Source: Chrysoperla carnea
Lineage: Eukaryota > Arthropoda > Insecta > Neuroptera > Chrysopidae
Direction: 5' to 3'
Length of the DNA: 64,000 bases
Assembly: GCF_905475395.1 (NCBI RefSeq)
Contig: NC_058342.1
Location: 22,044,640 to 22,108,639, forward strand
The notes under the pieces were generated by a model, which did not search any database, had not been told where the DNA came from, and was given only the letters and a program-made list of their open reading frames with translations. This document shows, piece after piece, positions 21,361 to 31,420 of this stretch. Within the stretch, counting starts at the first letter, position 1; every line of letters begins with the position of its first letter. Both the position numbers and the translations under genes were made by a program.

Positions 21361-22854
21361 TATTTATTAAAGAGTGAAAAACTGCAAATTTTTGACTTTT
21401 GTGACAATAATGTTTTTTTGAGTCTTGTATAACGTTTAACATAATTTGGTCGAATTTCCTCGAATATTATACAGCTTTTTTCTCAAATATTATTCTTTTA
21501 CAACATTATGTGAAATTCTTCCGAATTGCTTAAAAATTTCAGAATATTCTATACAATTCGATGGAAAAAATTTTCAAATTAGTAGTCAACAGTGTTTTCT
21601 GAAATACTGTTTCGAATTAAAAAATTACATACAATGAACCAAATAACATCCGAATTTTTTAACCGATTACAAAACTTAATTATCATTCTGATAAATTTAA
21701 CAAAAAGATTTTAGTTTCGGAAATTTTTGTTTTGGCGTTATAAAAAAATGATGAGAATTTTTATGAAGCGCGCGCACAGGGTGACGTGAATTGTTTAAGT
21801 TAATTACAATTTTTTAACCCTATGAAGTTATCGGTAAACGAAATGTCACTCACTCAGAAATTCTTCCTTTAAATGCTTAAAATTACGAAAATAAATAAAA
21901 ACTTGAAATATATTGAAATGAGTTTAGCGATACTTATTACAATAACAAAAGATTTTTTAATTGTTTTGAGAAATTTATTTATTCACTTATTAGTCACAGA
22001 AACGAAACACCAAAGAGGGTTAAAGTTCGAAAAATTTGAACTGTAAGTTGAATGCGGTTTTCGGTTCGCTGGAGTGTCAGGAAATTTTTTTGACCTAAAT
22101 TGATTCATAAGAAATTAAAAATATGTAATTTGGAAAAATAATATGCATTTTATAATTTTAAATTAACTGTAAATATACTAAATTCGCAATTCGGTTAATA
22201 GTGATGAAAATGATACCAAACTTGTTATTCGGGGATTTTTGCGGTCGCTGAACACGAACATCGCGACAGAATCGGGTACCAGATTCCTGGTGCTCAAGGC
22301 AGTCAAAATGAATAATGTTGGCTTTATTTTTATTTTACTTTAATTATAAACTTCAATTACCCGAAGAATTATTGGAAAAAGTTAAGAATAGAAATGATTA
22401 TAATGTATATCCTTTTTACCCGTTCTTCCCCTATATATTGGTTGTTATCGACAACCAATTCTACTGATAGGAAGTCGCTATAACCAATTTGTCGTTATAG
22501 ACGTTATGTTCACATGCGAATTTATATTTGTTCGTAAGAACTCATTCATCGTTATAATCGGTTTTAACTGTAGTATAACATATATTATTGGAATATGATG
22601 ATTATATACATACGGCCGTGCCGGGCGTCAGTCTCGTTACATTCCAGTAAACATGCCCATTGATGTATTCTTGACATTTGCATATATAATAAAACTGATC
22701 GAGTCATTTAGTTACAACCTTGTTCTAAAATTACAAAACCCCTACCCCGTTTTGATTGTGTTGTTTATATATTATGAGGATACCCACCTTAAACAAGTCG
22801 GTGGTGAATATGATTTTTAGGGACTAAGATAATGACGGATTTTTACAGATTCAA
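21361..22854. other. AT-rich stretch; degenerate repeat ends
   Basis: No gene. At 22437-22576 the phrases TCGCTATAACCAATTTGTCG and ATCGTTATAATCGG ... TTTAACTGTAG resemble the ends of a small pogo/mariner-type MITE, too worn to bound. Confidence 0.4.
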
Positions 22855-23668
22855 TTCATTCTAAAAACTAGCTAAAAGTATAGCTATAATAATATTTTTA
22901 ATTAAATTGTTCCTCAACAAACGTTAATTTCTTTAAAACATGAGGTTGTAAACCAGGATCCATGTTATTATCCGCTGTGAAAATATTCAATTCATTTTTT
23001 ATTTTAAATTTATGACAAACACAACAAAACCAATCTTTATTAATTTGTAAATCAAACCAACGACGATGACATACAATATATACTTCAAAATTCAAATTCT
23101 TTTGAGCAATCTCAAAATTTTCTGCATACATTTTAAAATTAATATCATTTTGATAAAGATATAATTCTTCTTGATTTTGTTTTCGTCGTTTCCGATGATC
23201 ACGCATTAACGATTGATTACGATCACGCTCTCTACGACCCGTCAACGTACGACGTCGTGGCATTTTATTACTAAAATTACAATTAATTAATAAATAACTT
23301 TAAAGTTATAATAACTATAATTAAAATTTTTTCATTACTTGTATTAATATCACTTAAATTTTTTATTACTGTTATTCTACAGTAGAACTGCAACAATTAA
23401 TTGTTTTTGTTTTTTTATCACGTTTTTTGTATTTTTCATTATGAAGTTTTTTAATACTTGAAAGAATCTACAGATGGCCACTCAATTAAAATTAATATTA
23501 AGTGTAGCCAATTATATATTAGTATCAGATGTAGCTCACAGATGGTGTCACTGTCTCTGCATATATATAGATTGTATACATACTTGTAATAAATAAAAAA
23601 TACTGTTGTTTTTTATTATTTATTATTTATATAATTTTTTCTAAAAATAATGATTGATAACACATCTA
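22855..23668 (-). mobile_element. Helitron-derived fragment, copy A
   Basis: Shares nearly all of its sequence with 28705-29564, including a common outer edge ending CAATCATTATTTTTAG / TAGATGTGTTATC read on the minus strand. It includes the Rep-helicase N-terminal exon. Relative to copy B it lacks about 70 bp near 22880. Confidence 0.65.
22898..23263 (-). CDS. Helitron Rep-helicase N-terminal fragment (121 aa)
   Basis: A continuous minus-strand frame from ATG to stop. Residues 1-30 are basic (MPRRRTLTGRRERDRNQ). Around 65-95 come CHRRWFDLQINKDWFCCVCH, a Cys/His cluster, then ADNNMDPGLQPHVLKKLT and VEEQ at the end. In complete Helitron proteins the motif NNMDPG-VP--L--LT-VEEMLIA sits just before the Helitron-like N domain, with a CHRRW...C--C finger before it. 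Here translation stops right after VEEQ, so the Rep nuclease and PIF1-like helicase (well over 1000 residues) are absent. Open but truncated; probably not a working protein. The identification is by motif memory, not by alignment. Confidence 0.7.
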   Translation of the reverse strand: MPRRRTLTGRRERDRNQSLMRDHRKRRKQNQEELYLYQNDINFKMYAENFEIAQKNLNFEVYIVCHRRWFDLQINKDWFCCVCHKFKIKNELNIFTADNNMDPGLQPHVLKKLTFVEEQFN

Positions 23669-23670
23669 CA

Positions 23671-23697
23671 CCTAGTAGAGGCTCACTTCGCTCGCCT
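23671..23697 (-). mobile_element. Possible Helitron 3-prime terminus
   Basis: Minus strand reads GGCGAGCGAAGTGAGCC, then CTCTACTAG: a short GGC/GCC hairpin before a CTAG end, the Helitron layout. It directly abuts copy A. No matching TC start found to its right. Confidence 0.4.
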
Positions 23698-23699
23698 GA

Positions 23700-24274
23700 T
23701 CATAAAAACAATAGGGTTTTCTACTATTTTTGAAGTACTTCAAAATGTTGATTTTGCTAATAAAAAGCCACCAAAAATTTATTTCTAAAAAATACACACG
23801 CTTTCTTGCCAAAAACTTAAATTAAATTTTAAACCTTTTTAATGACATAATATCGGCATCGTTACACGAAATAACACAAATAAGTTTGACAGATATATTC
23901 ATAGACATCTGATTATAATAAATATAAATACTTATTATCTATGGATATATTATACCCAGCTGTCTACACTGAACTAATTGATGGTCTATGGCTCATACCG
24001 ATATGACATCACATCAGGGCTTACCCGCGTTTTAGGTCACGTGATATACAGTTTAAAAATTACGATTTTTAATTTTAATATTTTAAAAGAAAAATGTGCT
24101 TTTATGACTCGAAATCAGAATATTTAAGTATATTTTTACATAAATTTTAACTTTTTTCAAATTTCATAATTTAATTTTTTACTTACGATAATACCCTATT
24201 AAAGTAATTCGGACGTCACATGACTAGCCAAGTTAGCAACTAATTTATATTTAATGGATTTAAATCTAAGTTAT
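23700..24274. other. AT-rich stretch, no gene seen
   Basis: No exon, RNA gene or bounded element recognised. Confidence 0.5.
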
Positions 24275-24505
24275 CAATAAAATGCACGACTTCAAACTAA
24301 AATCAATATCTTTCAAAGAAGTAATGATTTTGCTTATTTAACTTCAGTAATTTTGTACCATTGAATTCATATTTTAAATTCAATCCCATTCTATTGTAAA
24401 TGAAATATTTAGTTGTACTTGTTCCAATCATTAGGAAATTGTTTGACAATATTTTTACTCTATTTCAATATGAAACGGTCAACTTCGGGATAAGGTTGTC
24501 GGGAT
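24275..24505 (+). repeat. Dispersed repeat pair member (with 43640-43870)
   Basis: About 225 bp highly similar to the second copy, with shared blocks TTTAAATTCAATCCCATTCT and CCAATCATTAGGAAATTG. No frame, no terminal inverted repeat. Confidence 0.75.
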
Positions 24506-24808
24506 CATTCTAATTTTTTTGTCAGTGTAACGAAATTATAACATTTCGATTTCATTTTTCGAAGAAAACAATAACTTGTAAGCAGGAAGTTAAAATGTAT
24601 ATCATCGTTCATGTCCCTCACACAGTCTCAGTCATAATAGTAACTGTTTATGTTTTGTGCATTTGTATTTTTATTTTATAAAAACAAATAATGACCACTT
24701 CTTAGTGTTTTAATGAATTTTTTTTATACTTACAATTTGAATAATCGTTTCATTTGTAAAAGATGTCAAGTTATTACAATTTCGGAATCATGTTTTGTAA
24801 ATATAAAA

Positions 24809-24880
24809 TCTTCGATAGTATAGTGGCCATATCCATACCTGTTACACAGGAGACTGTTACACATGCTTGATTCCGCGAGT
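24809..24880 (+). pseudogene. tRNA-Asp pseudogene, heavily mutated
   Basis: TCTTCGATAGTATAGTGG start is recognisable; the anticodon region reads CTGTTACACAGG and the T-arm is scrambled. Decayed unit ahead of two intact ones. Confidence 0.7.
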
Positions 24881-24934
24881 TCTTTAAAGTTATGATAAAA
24901 TATTTGTGGAAAGATATTAAGACAGAATAACAAG

Positions 24935-25006
24935 TCTTCGGTAGTATAGTGGTCAGTATCCCCGCCTGTCACGCGGGAGACCGGGGTTCGATTCCCCGCC
25001 GGAGAG
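24935..25006 (+). tRNA. tRNA-Asp(GTC), isolated pair, unit 1
   Basis: Identical to the cloverleaf at 16227, with the same upstream AAGATATTAAGACAG flank. Terminator TTTTTT follows. Confidence 0.97.
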
Positions 25007-25076
25007 AATCATTTTTTCAAACTTTTTGAAATTATTATCAAATAGTTCTGAAAAGATATAATGCCATATTAACAAG

Positions 25077-25148
25077 TCTTCGGTAGTATAGTGGTCAGTA
25101 TCCCCGCCTGTCACGCGGGAGACCGGGGTTCGATTCCCCGCCGGAGAG
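25077..25148 (+). tRNA. tRNA-Asp(GTC), isolated pair, unit 2
   Basis: Identical cloverleaf, 142 bp from the previous start, so it is a remnant of the same array type. Its spacer has diverged more (AAAAGATATAATGCC). Confidence 0.97.
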
Positions 25149-25216
25149 AAACTTTTTTATTCACTTATTTTTATTACATTTAAGAATTTTCGTCCGATTT
25201 TTATTTACTCCTTAAC

Positions 25217-25247
25217 AAAGCTTCGGTAATACAGTGGTCAGTATTTA
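25217..25247 (+). pseudogene. tRNA-Asp 5-prime fragment
   Basis: GCTTCGGTAATACAGTGG then TCAGTAT, about 140 bp after the previous start, then unrelated sequence. A truncated next unit. Confidence 0.6.
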
Positions 25248-25252
25248 TTATT

Positions 25253-25545
25253 GTTCAGTAGTTAAGGTCTAAATAACACGCGTGATGATGTGTAAATAAT
25301 CACACATTTACTTTTGTAAATTTTTGTATGCGAACAAACTATCATTTTACAGGTTTTATAATTCACTTGTGTTCGCCCCATGACTTTGCCCACGTGAGCA
25401 AATACACTGTAAAAAATCTTGGTTAGGGCGTCATATATCTTGTTAACATATCCTTTGCAGGAACGCTGTATTTCGATTATGAGCGAGTTCATACTCCGAC
25501 TAGTATTTGGCCGATTGTCGGGTGGCTGTGCCGTGCCCATCTTAT
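25253..25545 (-). repeat. Three-copy dispersed module (copy 2)
   Basis: Longest copy. The minus frame (98 residues, open) contains NRPNTSRSMNSLIIEIQRSC and KIYDALTKIFYSVF, aligning residue by residue with copy 1 but with a changed middle. It has 40 bp absent from copy 1 near 25370-25405. Confidence 0.6.
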
Positions 25546-25546
25546 G

Positions 25547-25592
25547 GTAGTTTCTCACTTATCCAGGTCCCCCTTATCCAAGTTCCACTGTA
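25547..25592 (+). mobile_element. Orphan pogo-type terminal repeat
   Basis: TTTCTCACTTATCCAGG ... CTTATCCAAGTTCCACTGTA matches the right end of the MITE at 63508-63935. No left end nearby. Confidence 0.6.
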
Positions 25593-26044
25593 TATACATT
25601 ATGTGATCTGTATATACATCATCTACAAGAGTTATGTAATACGTAAACAATTGTCTTTTATAAATAAATAAATAATAATAATAAATTTTATTGCCGAAAA
25701 GTAAATGTGTAAATACATATATTATGAATATGATGACTTTATTAAATAAAATTCGCTATCGAAAGACTATAGCTAATCACTATATTAATAAGGAAATGAT
25801 TAATACAATGAATTTCCTGTGATTTCGAGATTCATAACCACAGAAATAATTAGAGAATACTCATTCAAAATTAATCACACCTCAAAATTAAGTTCCGATA
25901 ATATTGTGTTTGATATAGCAAACCATATTTTGAGTGGGTCAGTATAAAATTAAAACCACATAGCAATAGGAATAGTAACAGGAAATTGATAATTATAAAT
26001 AGAATAATGTATTTCGATCCTATAAAACCATTGATAAAATATTT
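25593..26044. other. AT-rich stretch, no gene seen
   Basis: Nothing recognisable before the minus-strand tRNA cluster. Confidence 0.5.
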
Positions 26045-26116
26045 CTCTCCGGCGGGGAATCGAACCCCGGTCTCCCGCGTGACAGGCGGGGATACTGACC
26101 ACTATACTACCGAAGA
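26045..26116 (-). tRNA. tRNA-Asp(GTC), minus cluster unit 1
   Basis: Identical to the plus-strand reference cloverleaf. It is the 3-prime-most unit of the cluster in its own reading direction. Confidence 0.97.
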
Positions 26117-26186
26117 CTTATTAGTCTGTCTTAATATCTTTCCAGAAATATTTTATCATTATTTTAAAAAATTAGACAAAATGATT

Positions 26187-26258
26187 CTCTCCGGCGGGGA
26201 ATCGAACCCCGGTCTCCCGCGTGACAGGCGGGGATACTGACCACTATACTACCGAAGA
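26187..26258 (-). tRNA. tRNA-Asp(GTC), minus cluster unit 2
   Basis: Identical cloverleaf; upstream flank has AGATATTGAGACAGAC, a one-base spacer variant shared with units 5 and 6. Confidence 0.97.
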
Positions 26259-26328
26259 CTTGTTAGTCTGTCTCAATATCTTTCCAGAAATATTTTATCA
26301 TAACTTAAAAAAATTAGACAAAATGATT

Positions 26329-26400
26329 CTCTCCGGCGGGGAATCGAACCCCGGTCTCCCGCGTGACAGGCGGGGATACTGACCACTATACTACCGAAGA
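26329..26400 (-). tRNA. tRNA-Asp(GTC), minus cluster unit 3
   Basis: Identical cloverleaf. Confidence 0.97.
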
Positions 26401-26470
26401 CTTGTTAGTCTGTCTTAATATCTTTCCAGAAATATTTTATCATTATTTTAAAAAATTAGACAAAATGATT

Positions 26471-26542
26471 CTCTCCGGCGGGGAATCGAACCCCGGTCTC
26501 CCGCGTGACAGGCGGGGATACTGACCACTATACTACCGAAGA
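26471..26542 (-). tRNA. tRNA-Asp(GTC), minus cluster unit 4
   Basis: Identical cloverleaf. The spacer upstream has lost a base or so (ATATTTTTGAAAGA), giving a 141 bp step. Confidence 0.97.
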
Positions 26543-26611
26543 CTTGTTAGTCTGTCTTAATATCTTTCAAAAATATTTTATCATTATTTTAAAAAATTAG
26601 ACAAAATGATT

Positions 26612-26683
26612 CTCTCCGGCGGGGAATCGAACCCCGGTCTCCCGCGTGACAGGCGGGGATACTGACCAAATTACTACCGAAGA
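26612..26683 (-). pseudogene. tRNA-Asp(GTC)-like, minus cluster unit 5, D-arm damaged
   Basis: GTAGTATAGTGG is replaced by GTAGTAATTTGG, hitting box A and the D-stem. Remaining arms intact. Confidence 0.7.
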
Positions 26684-26753
26684 CTTGTTAGTCTGTTTCA
26701 ATATCTTTCCAGAAATATTTTATCATAACTTAAAAAAATTAGACAAAATGATT

Positions 26754-26825
26754 CTCTCCGGCGGGGAATCGAACCCCGGTCTCCCGCGTGACAGGCGGGG
26801 ATACTGACCACTATACTACCGAAGA
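26754..26825 (-). tRNA. tRNA-Asp(GTC), minus cluster unit 6
   Basis: Identical cloverleaf; one base shorter spacer upstream. Confidence 0.97.
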
Positions 26826-26894
26826 CTTGTTAGTCAGTCTCAATATCTTTCCAGAAAATTTTATCATTATTTTAAAAAATTAGACAAAATGATT

Positions 26895-26965
26895 CTCTCC
26901 GGCGGGGAATCAAACCCGGTCTCCCGCGTGACAGGCGGGGATACTGACCACTATACTACCGAAAA
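26895..26965 (-). pseudogene. tRNA-Asp(GTC)-like, minus cluster unit 7, one base short
   Basis: One base is missing from the T-stem and C56 is T (GGGTTTGATTCCCC). Acceptor starts TTTTCGG. Likely dead. Confidence 0.7.
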
Positions 26966-27035
26966 CTTGTTAGTCAGTCTCAATATCTTTCCAGAAATAT
27001 TCTATCATTATTTTAAAAAATTAGACAAAATGATT

Positions 27036-27107
27036 CTCTCCGGCGGTGAATCGAACCCCGGTCTCCCGCGTCACAGGCGGGGATACCGACCACTATACTA
27101 CAGAAGA
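27036..27107 (-). pseudogene. tRNA-Asp-like unit with GTG (His) anticodon
   Basis: Anticodon loop reads CTGTGAC, so the triplet is GTG, not GTC. Also one acceptor mismatch (TCTTCTG), one T-stem mismatch (CACCG) and a D-loop change. Body is otherwise tRNA-Asp. More likely a decaying unit than a working tRNA-His, which would need the extra G at -1. Confidence 0.7.
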
Positions 27108-27177
27108 CTTGTTAATATGTCCTTATATCTTTTCAGAATTATTTGATCAGTATTTTTAAAAATTACAAAAAATGATT

Positions 27178-27249
27178 CTCTCCGGCGGGGAATCGAACCC
27201 CGGTCTCCCGCGTGACAGGCGGGGATACTGACCACTATACTACCGAAGA
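27178..27249 (-). tRNA. tRNA-Asp(GTC), minus cluster unit 9
   Basis: Identical cloverleaf despite a clearly diverged spacer, which hints at selection or gene conversion on the 72 bp itself. Confidence 0.96.
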
Positions 27250-27869
27250 CTTTTAATTTGTCTTATATTTTCAGAAGTCATAAAATGTTCTTAGAACAAA
27301 ACCAGAGAGAAAAATATTTCCATCAATCTAAATAAAGTTGTAGCTGACATTATCGTTTTTTATTCGACTATCTTTTATCAAAATTGACTGAGAGATGCTA
27401 AATTTTACGCCAAGTACTTTTTTAGCATTTTAATTATTTTTCGCTGTTTTTTTTTTTTAATTTTGTTTTTTTTAACTTTACATTTCCAAAAAAATTAAAA
27501 ATAATTTAAATACAGAAAATTGTTTCAGACAAAACTTTGGTCATGTTTTAGGTGGATAGGTTCTAAGTTAAACAGTGGTCAACTTAAATTGTTCAAGTGG
27601 AACTCTATATTTTTTGTAGTAGGAAAAATAACTTATTTGAAAAAAAAAATTTTTCTCAATTGATATTTTTTGTTATCTGAGCAAAAAAATAAACAGATAT
27701 TTTCATCGATTCCTTATGAACTATTTTTTTTAATTAAATTGTAAGAATGTAAGAAGTGTTTCTGATTTAAACCGAAAATCATTGATAGTTTTTACAAATT
27801 TCTGGCCTATTTTCGTACTTTCAATTAAAAAAAAAGCCTGCTGTCAAGTCCCTGTAAATTATAAATCAC
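27250..27869. other. AT-rich stretch, no gene seen
   Basis: Long homopolymer-rich sequence. No exon or RNA gene. Confidence 0.5.
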
Positions 27870-28390
27870 CCTTTAACGCCCTGCAAGAAGGGTTGAAAGG
27901 GTGAAAAATGTTATCTCTAAATTTTATATGAAGTTCAGAAGCGTACCAAAATTTTAAAATTTATTTTACAACAAATTTGTTTATACCACTTGAAAGCTTG
28001 TTTATTTTTCTTGAGCGATAAAAAATTCCCGTATGAGCATTTTGGACCAAGATATTCGCTTTCTAAGCAAAATTGACACTTCTGGATTTAAAAACCCGTA
28101 CCATTTGAATTAATCCTCGAACTGAAATTTTTTTCATATCTTTCGAAAACTGAAACTGCCTTCTATTAAGCCCTTGCATATTGTTTCTTAAAAATTTTTA
28201 CCACTCTACCACTTTTCGTTTTTAAACATGTCCAAAAATGGAATTTTTCCACATTTTAGGCGTTATTTCATCTGGCCGTCATTTTATAAAACAAGCGTTA
28301 TCTAAAATCTTATCGTGCTCATTAGAAAACTTGTACTTTCTAGTTTTGGAATCTATTGCTCAAAAATTTTGATCATCCCCTGCCGGTTTG
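27870..28390 (+). repeat. Dispersed repeat (pair with 1440-1600)
   Basis: Shares AAGAAGGGTTGAA, GAAGCGTACCAAAATTT and AAAACTTGTACTTTCTAG with the first copy in altered order. Rest unassigned. Confidence 0.45.
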
Positions 28391-28704
28391 TTTTGATGAC
28401 TAAAATGGCGGGAAATTCAATTATCGTGGTATTATTTCAAGTACCGTGGTATTCATTTCAATAACTATCTTCCAACTTGCTTTTCAACTTTCCACAAAGC
28501 TTTACTTTTTAAATCGATCAATTATATTTCTAGAGATCCAGTATCAACTCCAAATGACTCAATGTGGATTTCGTTTCTATTTATGTAGAAAGGATTTACT
28601 ATGAATGCTAGAGTGGTTTTGTTGATTTATTATTATTATTTCGGCTGAGATATAGAGATGGTGCCTAATCCTCGATAATATATTCAGAACGATTTTTAAA
28701 TGTT
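28391..28704. other. AT-rich spacer, no gene seen
   Basis: No exon, RNA gene or bounded repeat recognised before the second Helitron fragment. Confidence 0.5.
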
Positions 28705-29564
28705 TTTTTTATAAAATTAGCTAAAAGTATAACTTTGTAATGGCTCGCGAATGGTATCATATAAAATGTATATTTCTAAAATAAAATTATACTTCAATTA
28801 TTGACAAATATTTTTTTATTTAATTGTTCCTCAACAAACTTTTATTTCTTTAAAACATCATGTTGTAAACCAGGATCCATGTTATTATCCGCTGTGAAAA
28901 TATTCAATTCATTTTTTATTTTAAATTTATGAGAAACACAACAAAACCCATCTTTATTAATTTGTAAATCAAACCAACGACGATGACATACATTGCATAC
29001 TTCAAAATTCAAATTCTTTTGAGCAATCTCAAAAAATTCTGCATACATTTTAAAATTAATATCATTTTGATAAAGATATAATTCTTCTTGATCTTGTTTT
29101 CGTCGTTTCCGATCATCACCCATAATGCTCGATTACGATCACCCTCTTAACGACCCGTCAACGTACGACGTCGTAGCATTTTATTGCTTTAATAACAATT
29201 AATTAATAACTTTAAAATTATAATAACTATAATTAAAAATTTTTCATTACTTGTATTAATATCACTTAAATTTTTATTACTGTTATTCTACAGTAGAACT
29301 GCAAAAATTAATTGTTTTTGTTTTGTTATCACGTTTCTTGTATTTTTCATTAATACGTTTTTTAATACTTGAAAGAATCTACAGATGGGCACTCAATTAA
29401 AATTAATATTAAATGTATTAGTATTAGATGTAGCTCATAGATGGTGCCACTGTCCCTGCATAAATATTGATATATACATTGTAATAAATAAAAAATACTG
29501 TTGTTTTTTTATTATTTATTATTTATATAATTTTTTCTAAAAATAATGATTGATAACACATCTA
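28705..29564 (-). mobile_element. Helitron-derived fragment, copy B
   Basis: Close relative of 22855-23668 with the same outer edge (TAGATGTGTTATC on the minus strand). Retains about 70 bp at 28740-28810 missing from copy A. Confidence 0.65.
28842..29123 (-). pseudogene. Helitron N-terminal fragment, copy B (broken start)
   Basis: Encodes the same CHRRWFDLQINKDGFCCV and ADNNMDPGLQHDVLKK segments as copy A. The basic N-terminus is out of frame: the ATG-proximal part (CGACGTCGTAGCATTTTA in the plus strand) has changed, so the frame opens only at an internal ATG. It ends at a stop just after LKK because of one more change, whereas copy A runs on to VEEQ. Confidence 0.65.
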
Positions 29565-30329
29565 GACATAAATATGGAACTACAACATTTCATTTCATGT
29601 CTAAATCTTTTGTATTTTTTTTTGTAAAGCTTACCACCAAAAAGTTACATTTTAACCTAGTAGAATAAATGATATTTTCGTGTGAAACTAAAGAGTCGCA
29701 GCTTTACATCCTGCTATAGTAAAATAGTTCATTTGTGATATTAAGTATAAAATTAGTGAACGTCAACTATAAATATTAATTGCATATAGTTGAGTGCATG
29801 ATGAGAACAACGTTACACTTTAGGTAACATAACAAATCGTCTTACATATACTAATTATAGTACACACCAAATAAATAACATGTTTATAGCAAAAGCAACA
29901 AATAAAAACACATAATATAGTTAGTCATTTTCATATCAAATTGTATGCAATTTTTCACATCAGTAGATTGATGATTTCTTGAGAGAAACATCTAGAGATG
30001 TGGATGTGTGGAAAACCTGAATGAGAATTGATATTATTATTGTCACCAGGGATTTACACTAACAAGCCAATTAGAGACAAATACTGGATGAATTTCCATA
30101 TGATTTTTACTGTCATATAATGATTGTAAAAAATTTAACTCAATAAAATTATTATGTTTTCATTACAAATGACAATGTGAAAATTTCAAATATATAAAGA
30201 AAATATATGTTTAAGTTTTTTTTATTGAGGCATTCATGAGCGATTTCCTTTTATTTGTAAAGAAAAACTCCTTATTTATTAACTTTCTTATACAAAGTAG
30301 TAATTGTTTTCATCCCGAAATTAGAAATA
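29565..30329. other. AT-rich stretch, no gene seen
   Basis: Nothing recognisable. Confidence 0.5.
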
Positions 30330-30461
30330 ACAAGTAAAAACAAACAATTGAGTGATTTTTTTTAAATACCATGTATAGACAGAGACAGATGGCCACTCTT
30401 AGATTGCCACACATACATACACGTCACATACACGCATAACTGATATTCCCATATAATGTTT
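30330..30461 (+). repeat. Family A repeat, 5-prime arm
   Basis: CAAGTAAAAACAAACAATTG to CCCATATAATG. Breaks off before a 310 bp insert and faces the inverted copy at 30772-31053. Confidence 0.75.
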
Positions 30462-30649
30462 AGGGAGGAAAATTCGTTTCAAATCATGTTAATTCCAAAA
30501 ATCGAAAGAATGTTTCAAAACGTAGTTTCAAAACCTAGAAATGTTTTCAATAATTTCGGGAGAAAAATTGTCGTCATTTTACCCAACTTTATTGATACTG
30601 AATTAACTGTTATAATTGAATACCGACTCTGGTTGGAAAAAAGAATATG

Positions 30650-30771
30650 AAAACAATTCCGCCATATCACAGTCGGTAGCTCTTCTAATTGGAGCATGCG
30701 ATTCTTACAAATACTGACAACTCTTCCGGAGAGCTAACTATCGCAGAGAGATCGTTTTCTATACTTCGCTT
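30650..30771 (+). pseudogene. hAT transposase C-terminal remnant (second)
   Basis: Contains RFLQILTTLPES and, one base shifted, TIAERSFSILRLVK, matching the LQIL-TLPVS-ATAERSFS-LR-VK signature of hAT dimerisation domains. One frameshift visible at about 30733. It ends exactly where an inverted family A copy begins. Confidence 0.7.
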
Positions 30772-31053
30772 GGTAAAATGTTCCTTATAATAAAAATAAA
30801 CAACTTTTGTTTAAAACATTTAATTCGAAAACATCACTGTTTACCCGTGAGGGCGCAAATTAGGTTCGAACATTGAATAGTTTGTATTACATGGGCGTAT
30901 CAGTCATGTATTACATGTGTGTGTGACATGTATGTATGACTGACTATCTCTTTACTTACATGACATGAAAAAACATACGATTCCGTAGTCAACACTGTCT
31001 ATTCATGGTATTTCAACAATTAACTCAGTCAATTGTTTGTTTTCACTTGTTAT
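30772..31053 (-). repeat. Family A repeat, 5-prime half, inverted
   Basis: Long-variant 5-prime half (with ACATACGATTCC block). With 30330-30461 it brackets the hAT remnant as an inverted pair, giving a 724 bp foldback-like unit. Confidence 0.75.
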
Positions 31054-31135
31054 AATATATATTTGATAAAACATTTTTATAAATTAACATATCCTATTTG
31101 CCTGTCCTGCCTTAGTGTTAACTCCCTCCCGGAGG

Positions 31136-31290
31136 GACACTGTACAAAATTTTGGTCAGTCAAATCGTATATTTTGTAAACACCTCCTTTGTTTGAATGC
31201 ACCTTAATCAATCATGAGCGAATTCATACTCCGACTTCCATTTGGCTGATTTTCGCATGGCTGTGCCGTGCCGGCGTGCCCACCACCTTT
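31136..31290 (-). repeat. Three-copy dispersed module (copy 3)
   Basis: Shares ACACTGTACAAAATTTTGG, ATGAGCGAATTCATACTCCG and GGCTGTGCCGTGCC with copies 1 and 2. The minus frame is interrupted after SMNSLMID. Confidence 0.6.
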
Positions 31291-31420
31291 TTCGAATGCT
31301 GACTTCGTGCCTGCTTGTGGTACTACCTATTTCTACCAAGTAATTTTTTATTTGAATGTTCTAAAACCTAAAATTTGGAATATATTAACTATAGTATAAT
31401 AGAATTGGAAATATTTGTCA

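Larger units (their letters stand above)
26045..27249 (-). repeat. Minus-strand tandem tRNA-Asp cluster, 9 units
   Basis: Starts step by 141-142 bp. Spacers are the complement of those in the left array, with more decay toward 27 kb. Opposite orientation to 16227-18996. Confidence 0.95.

Noticed and set aside
30665-30720. tRNA-Lys-like phrase (AGTCGGTAGCTC ... GGAGCATGCGA)
   Set aside because: No acceptor or T-stem, and the stretch reads as hAT transposase coding sequence in one frame.
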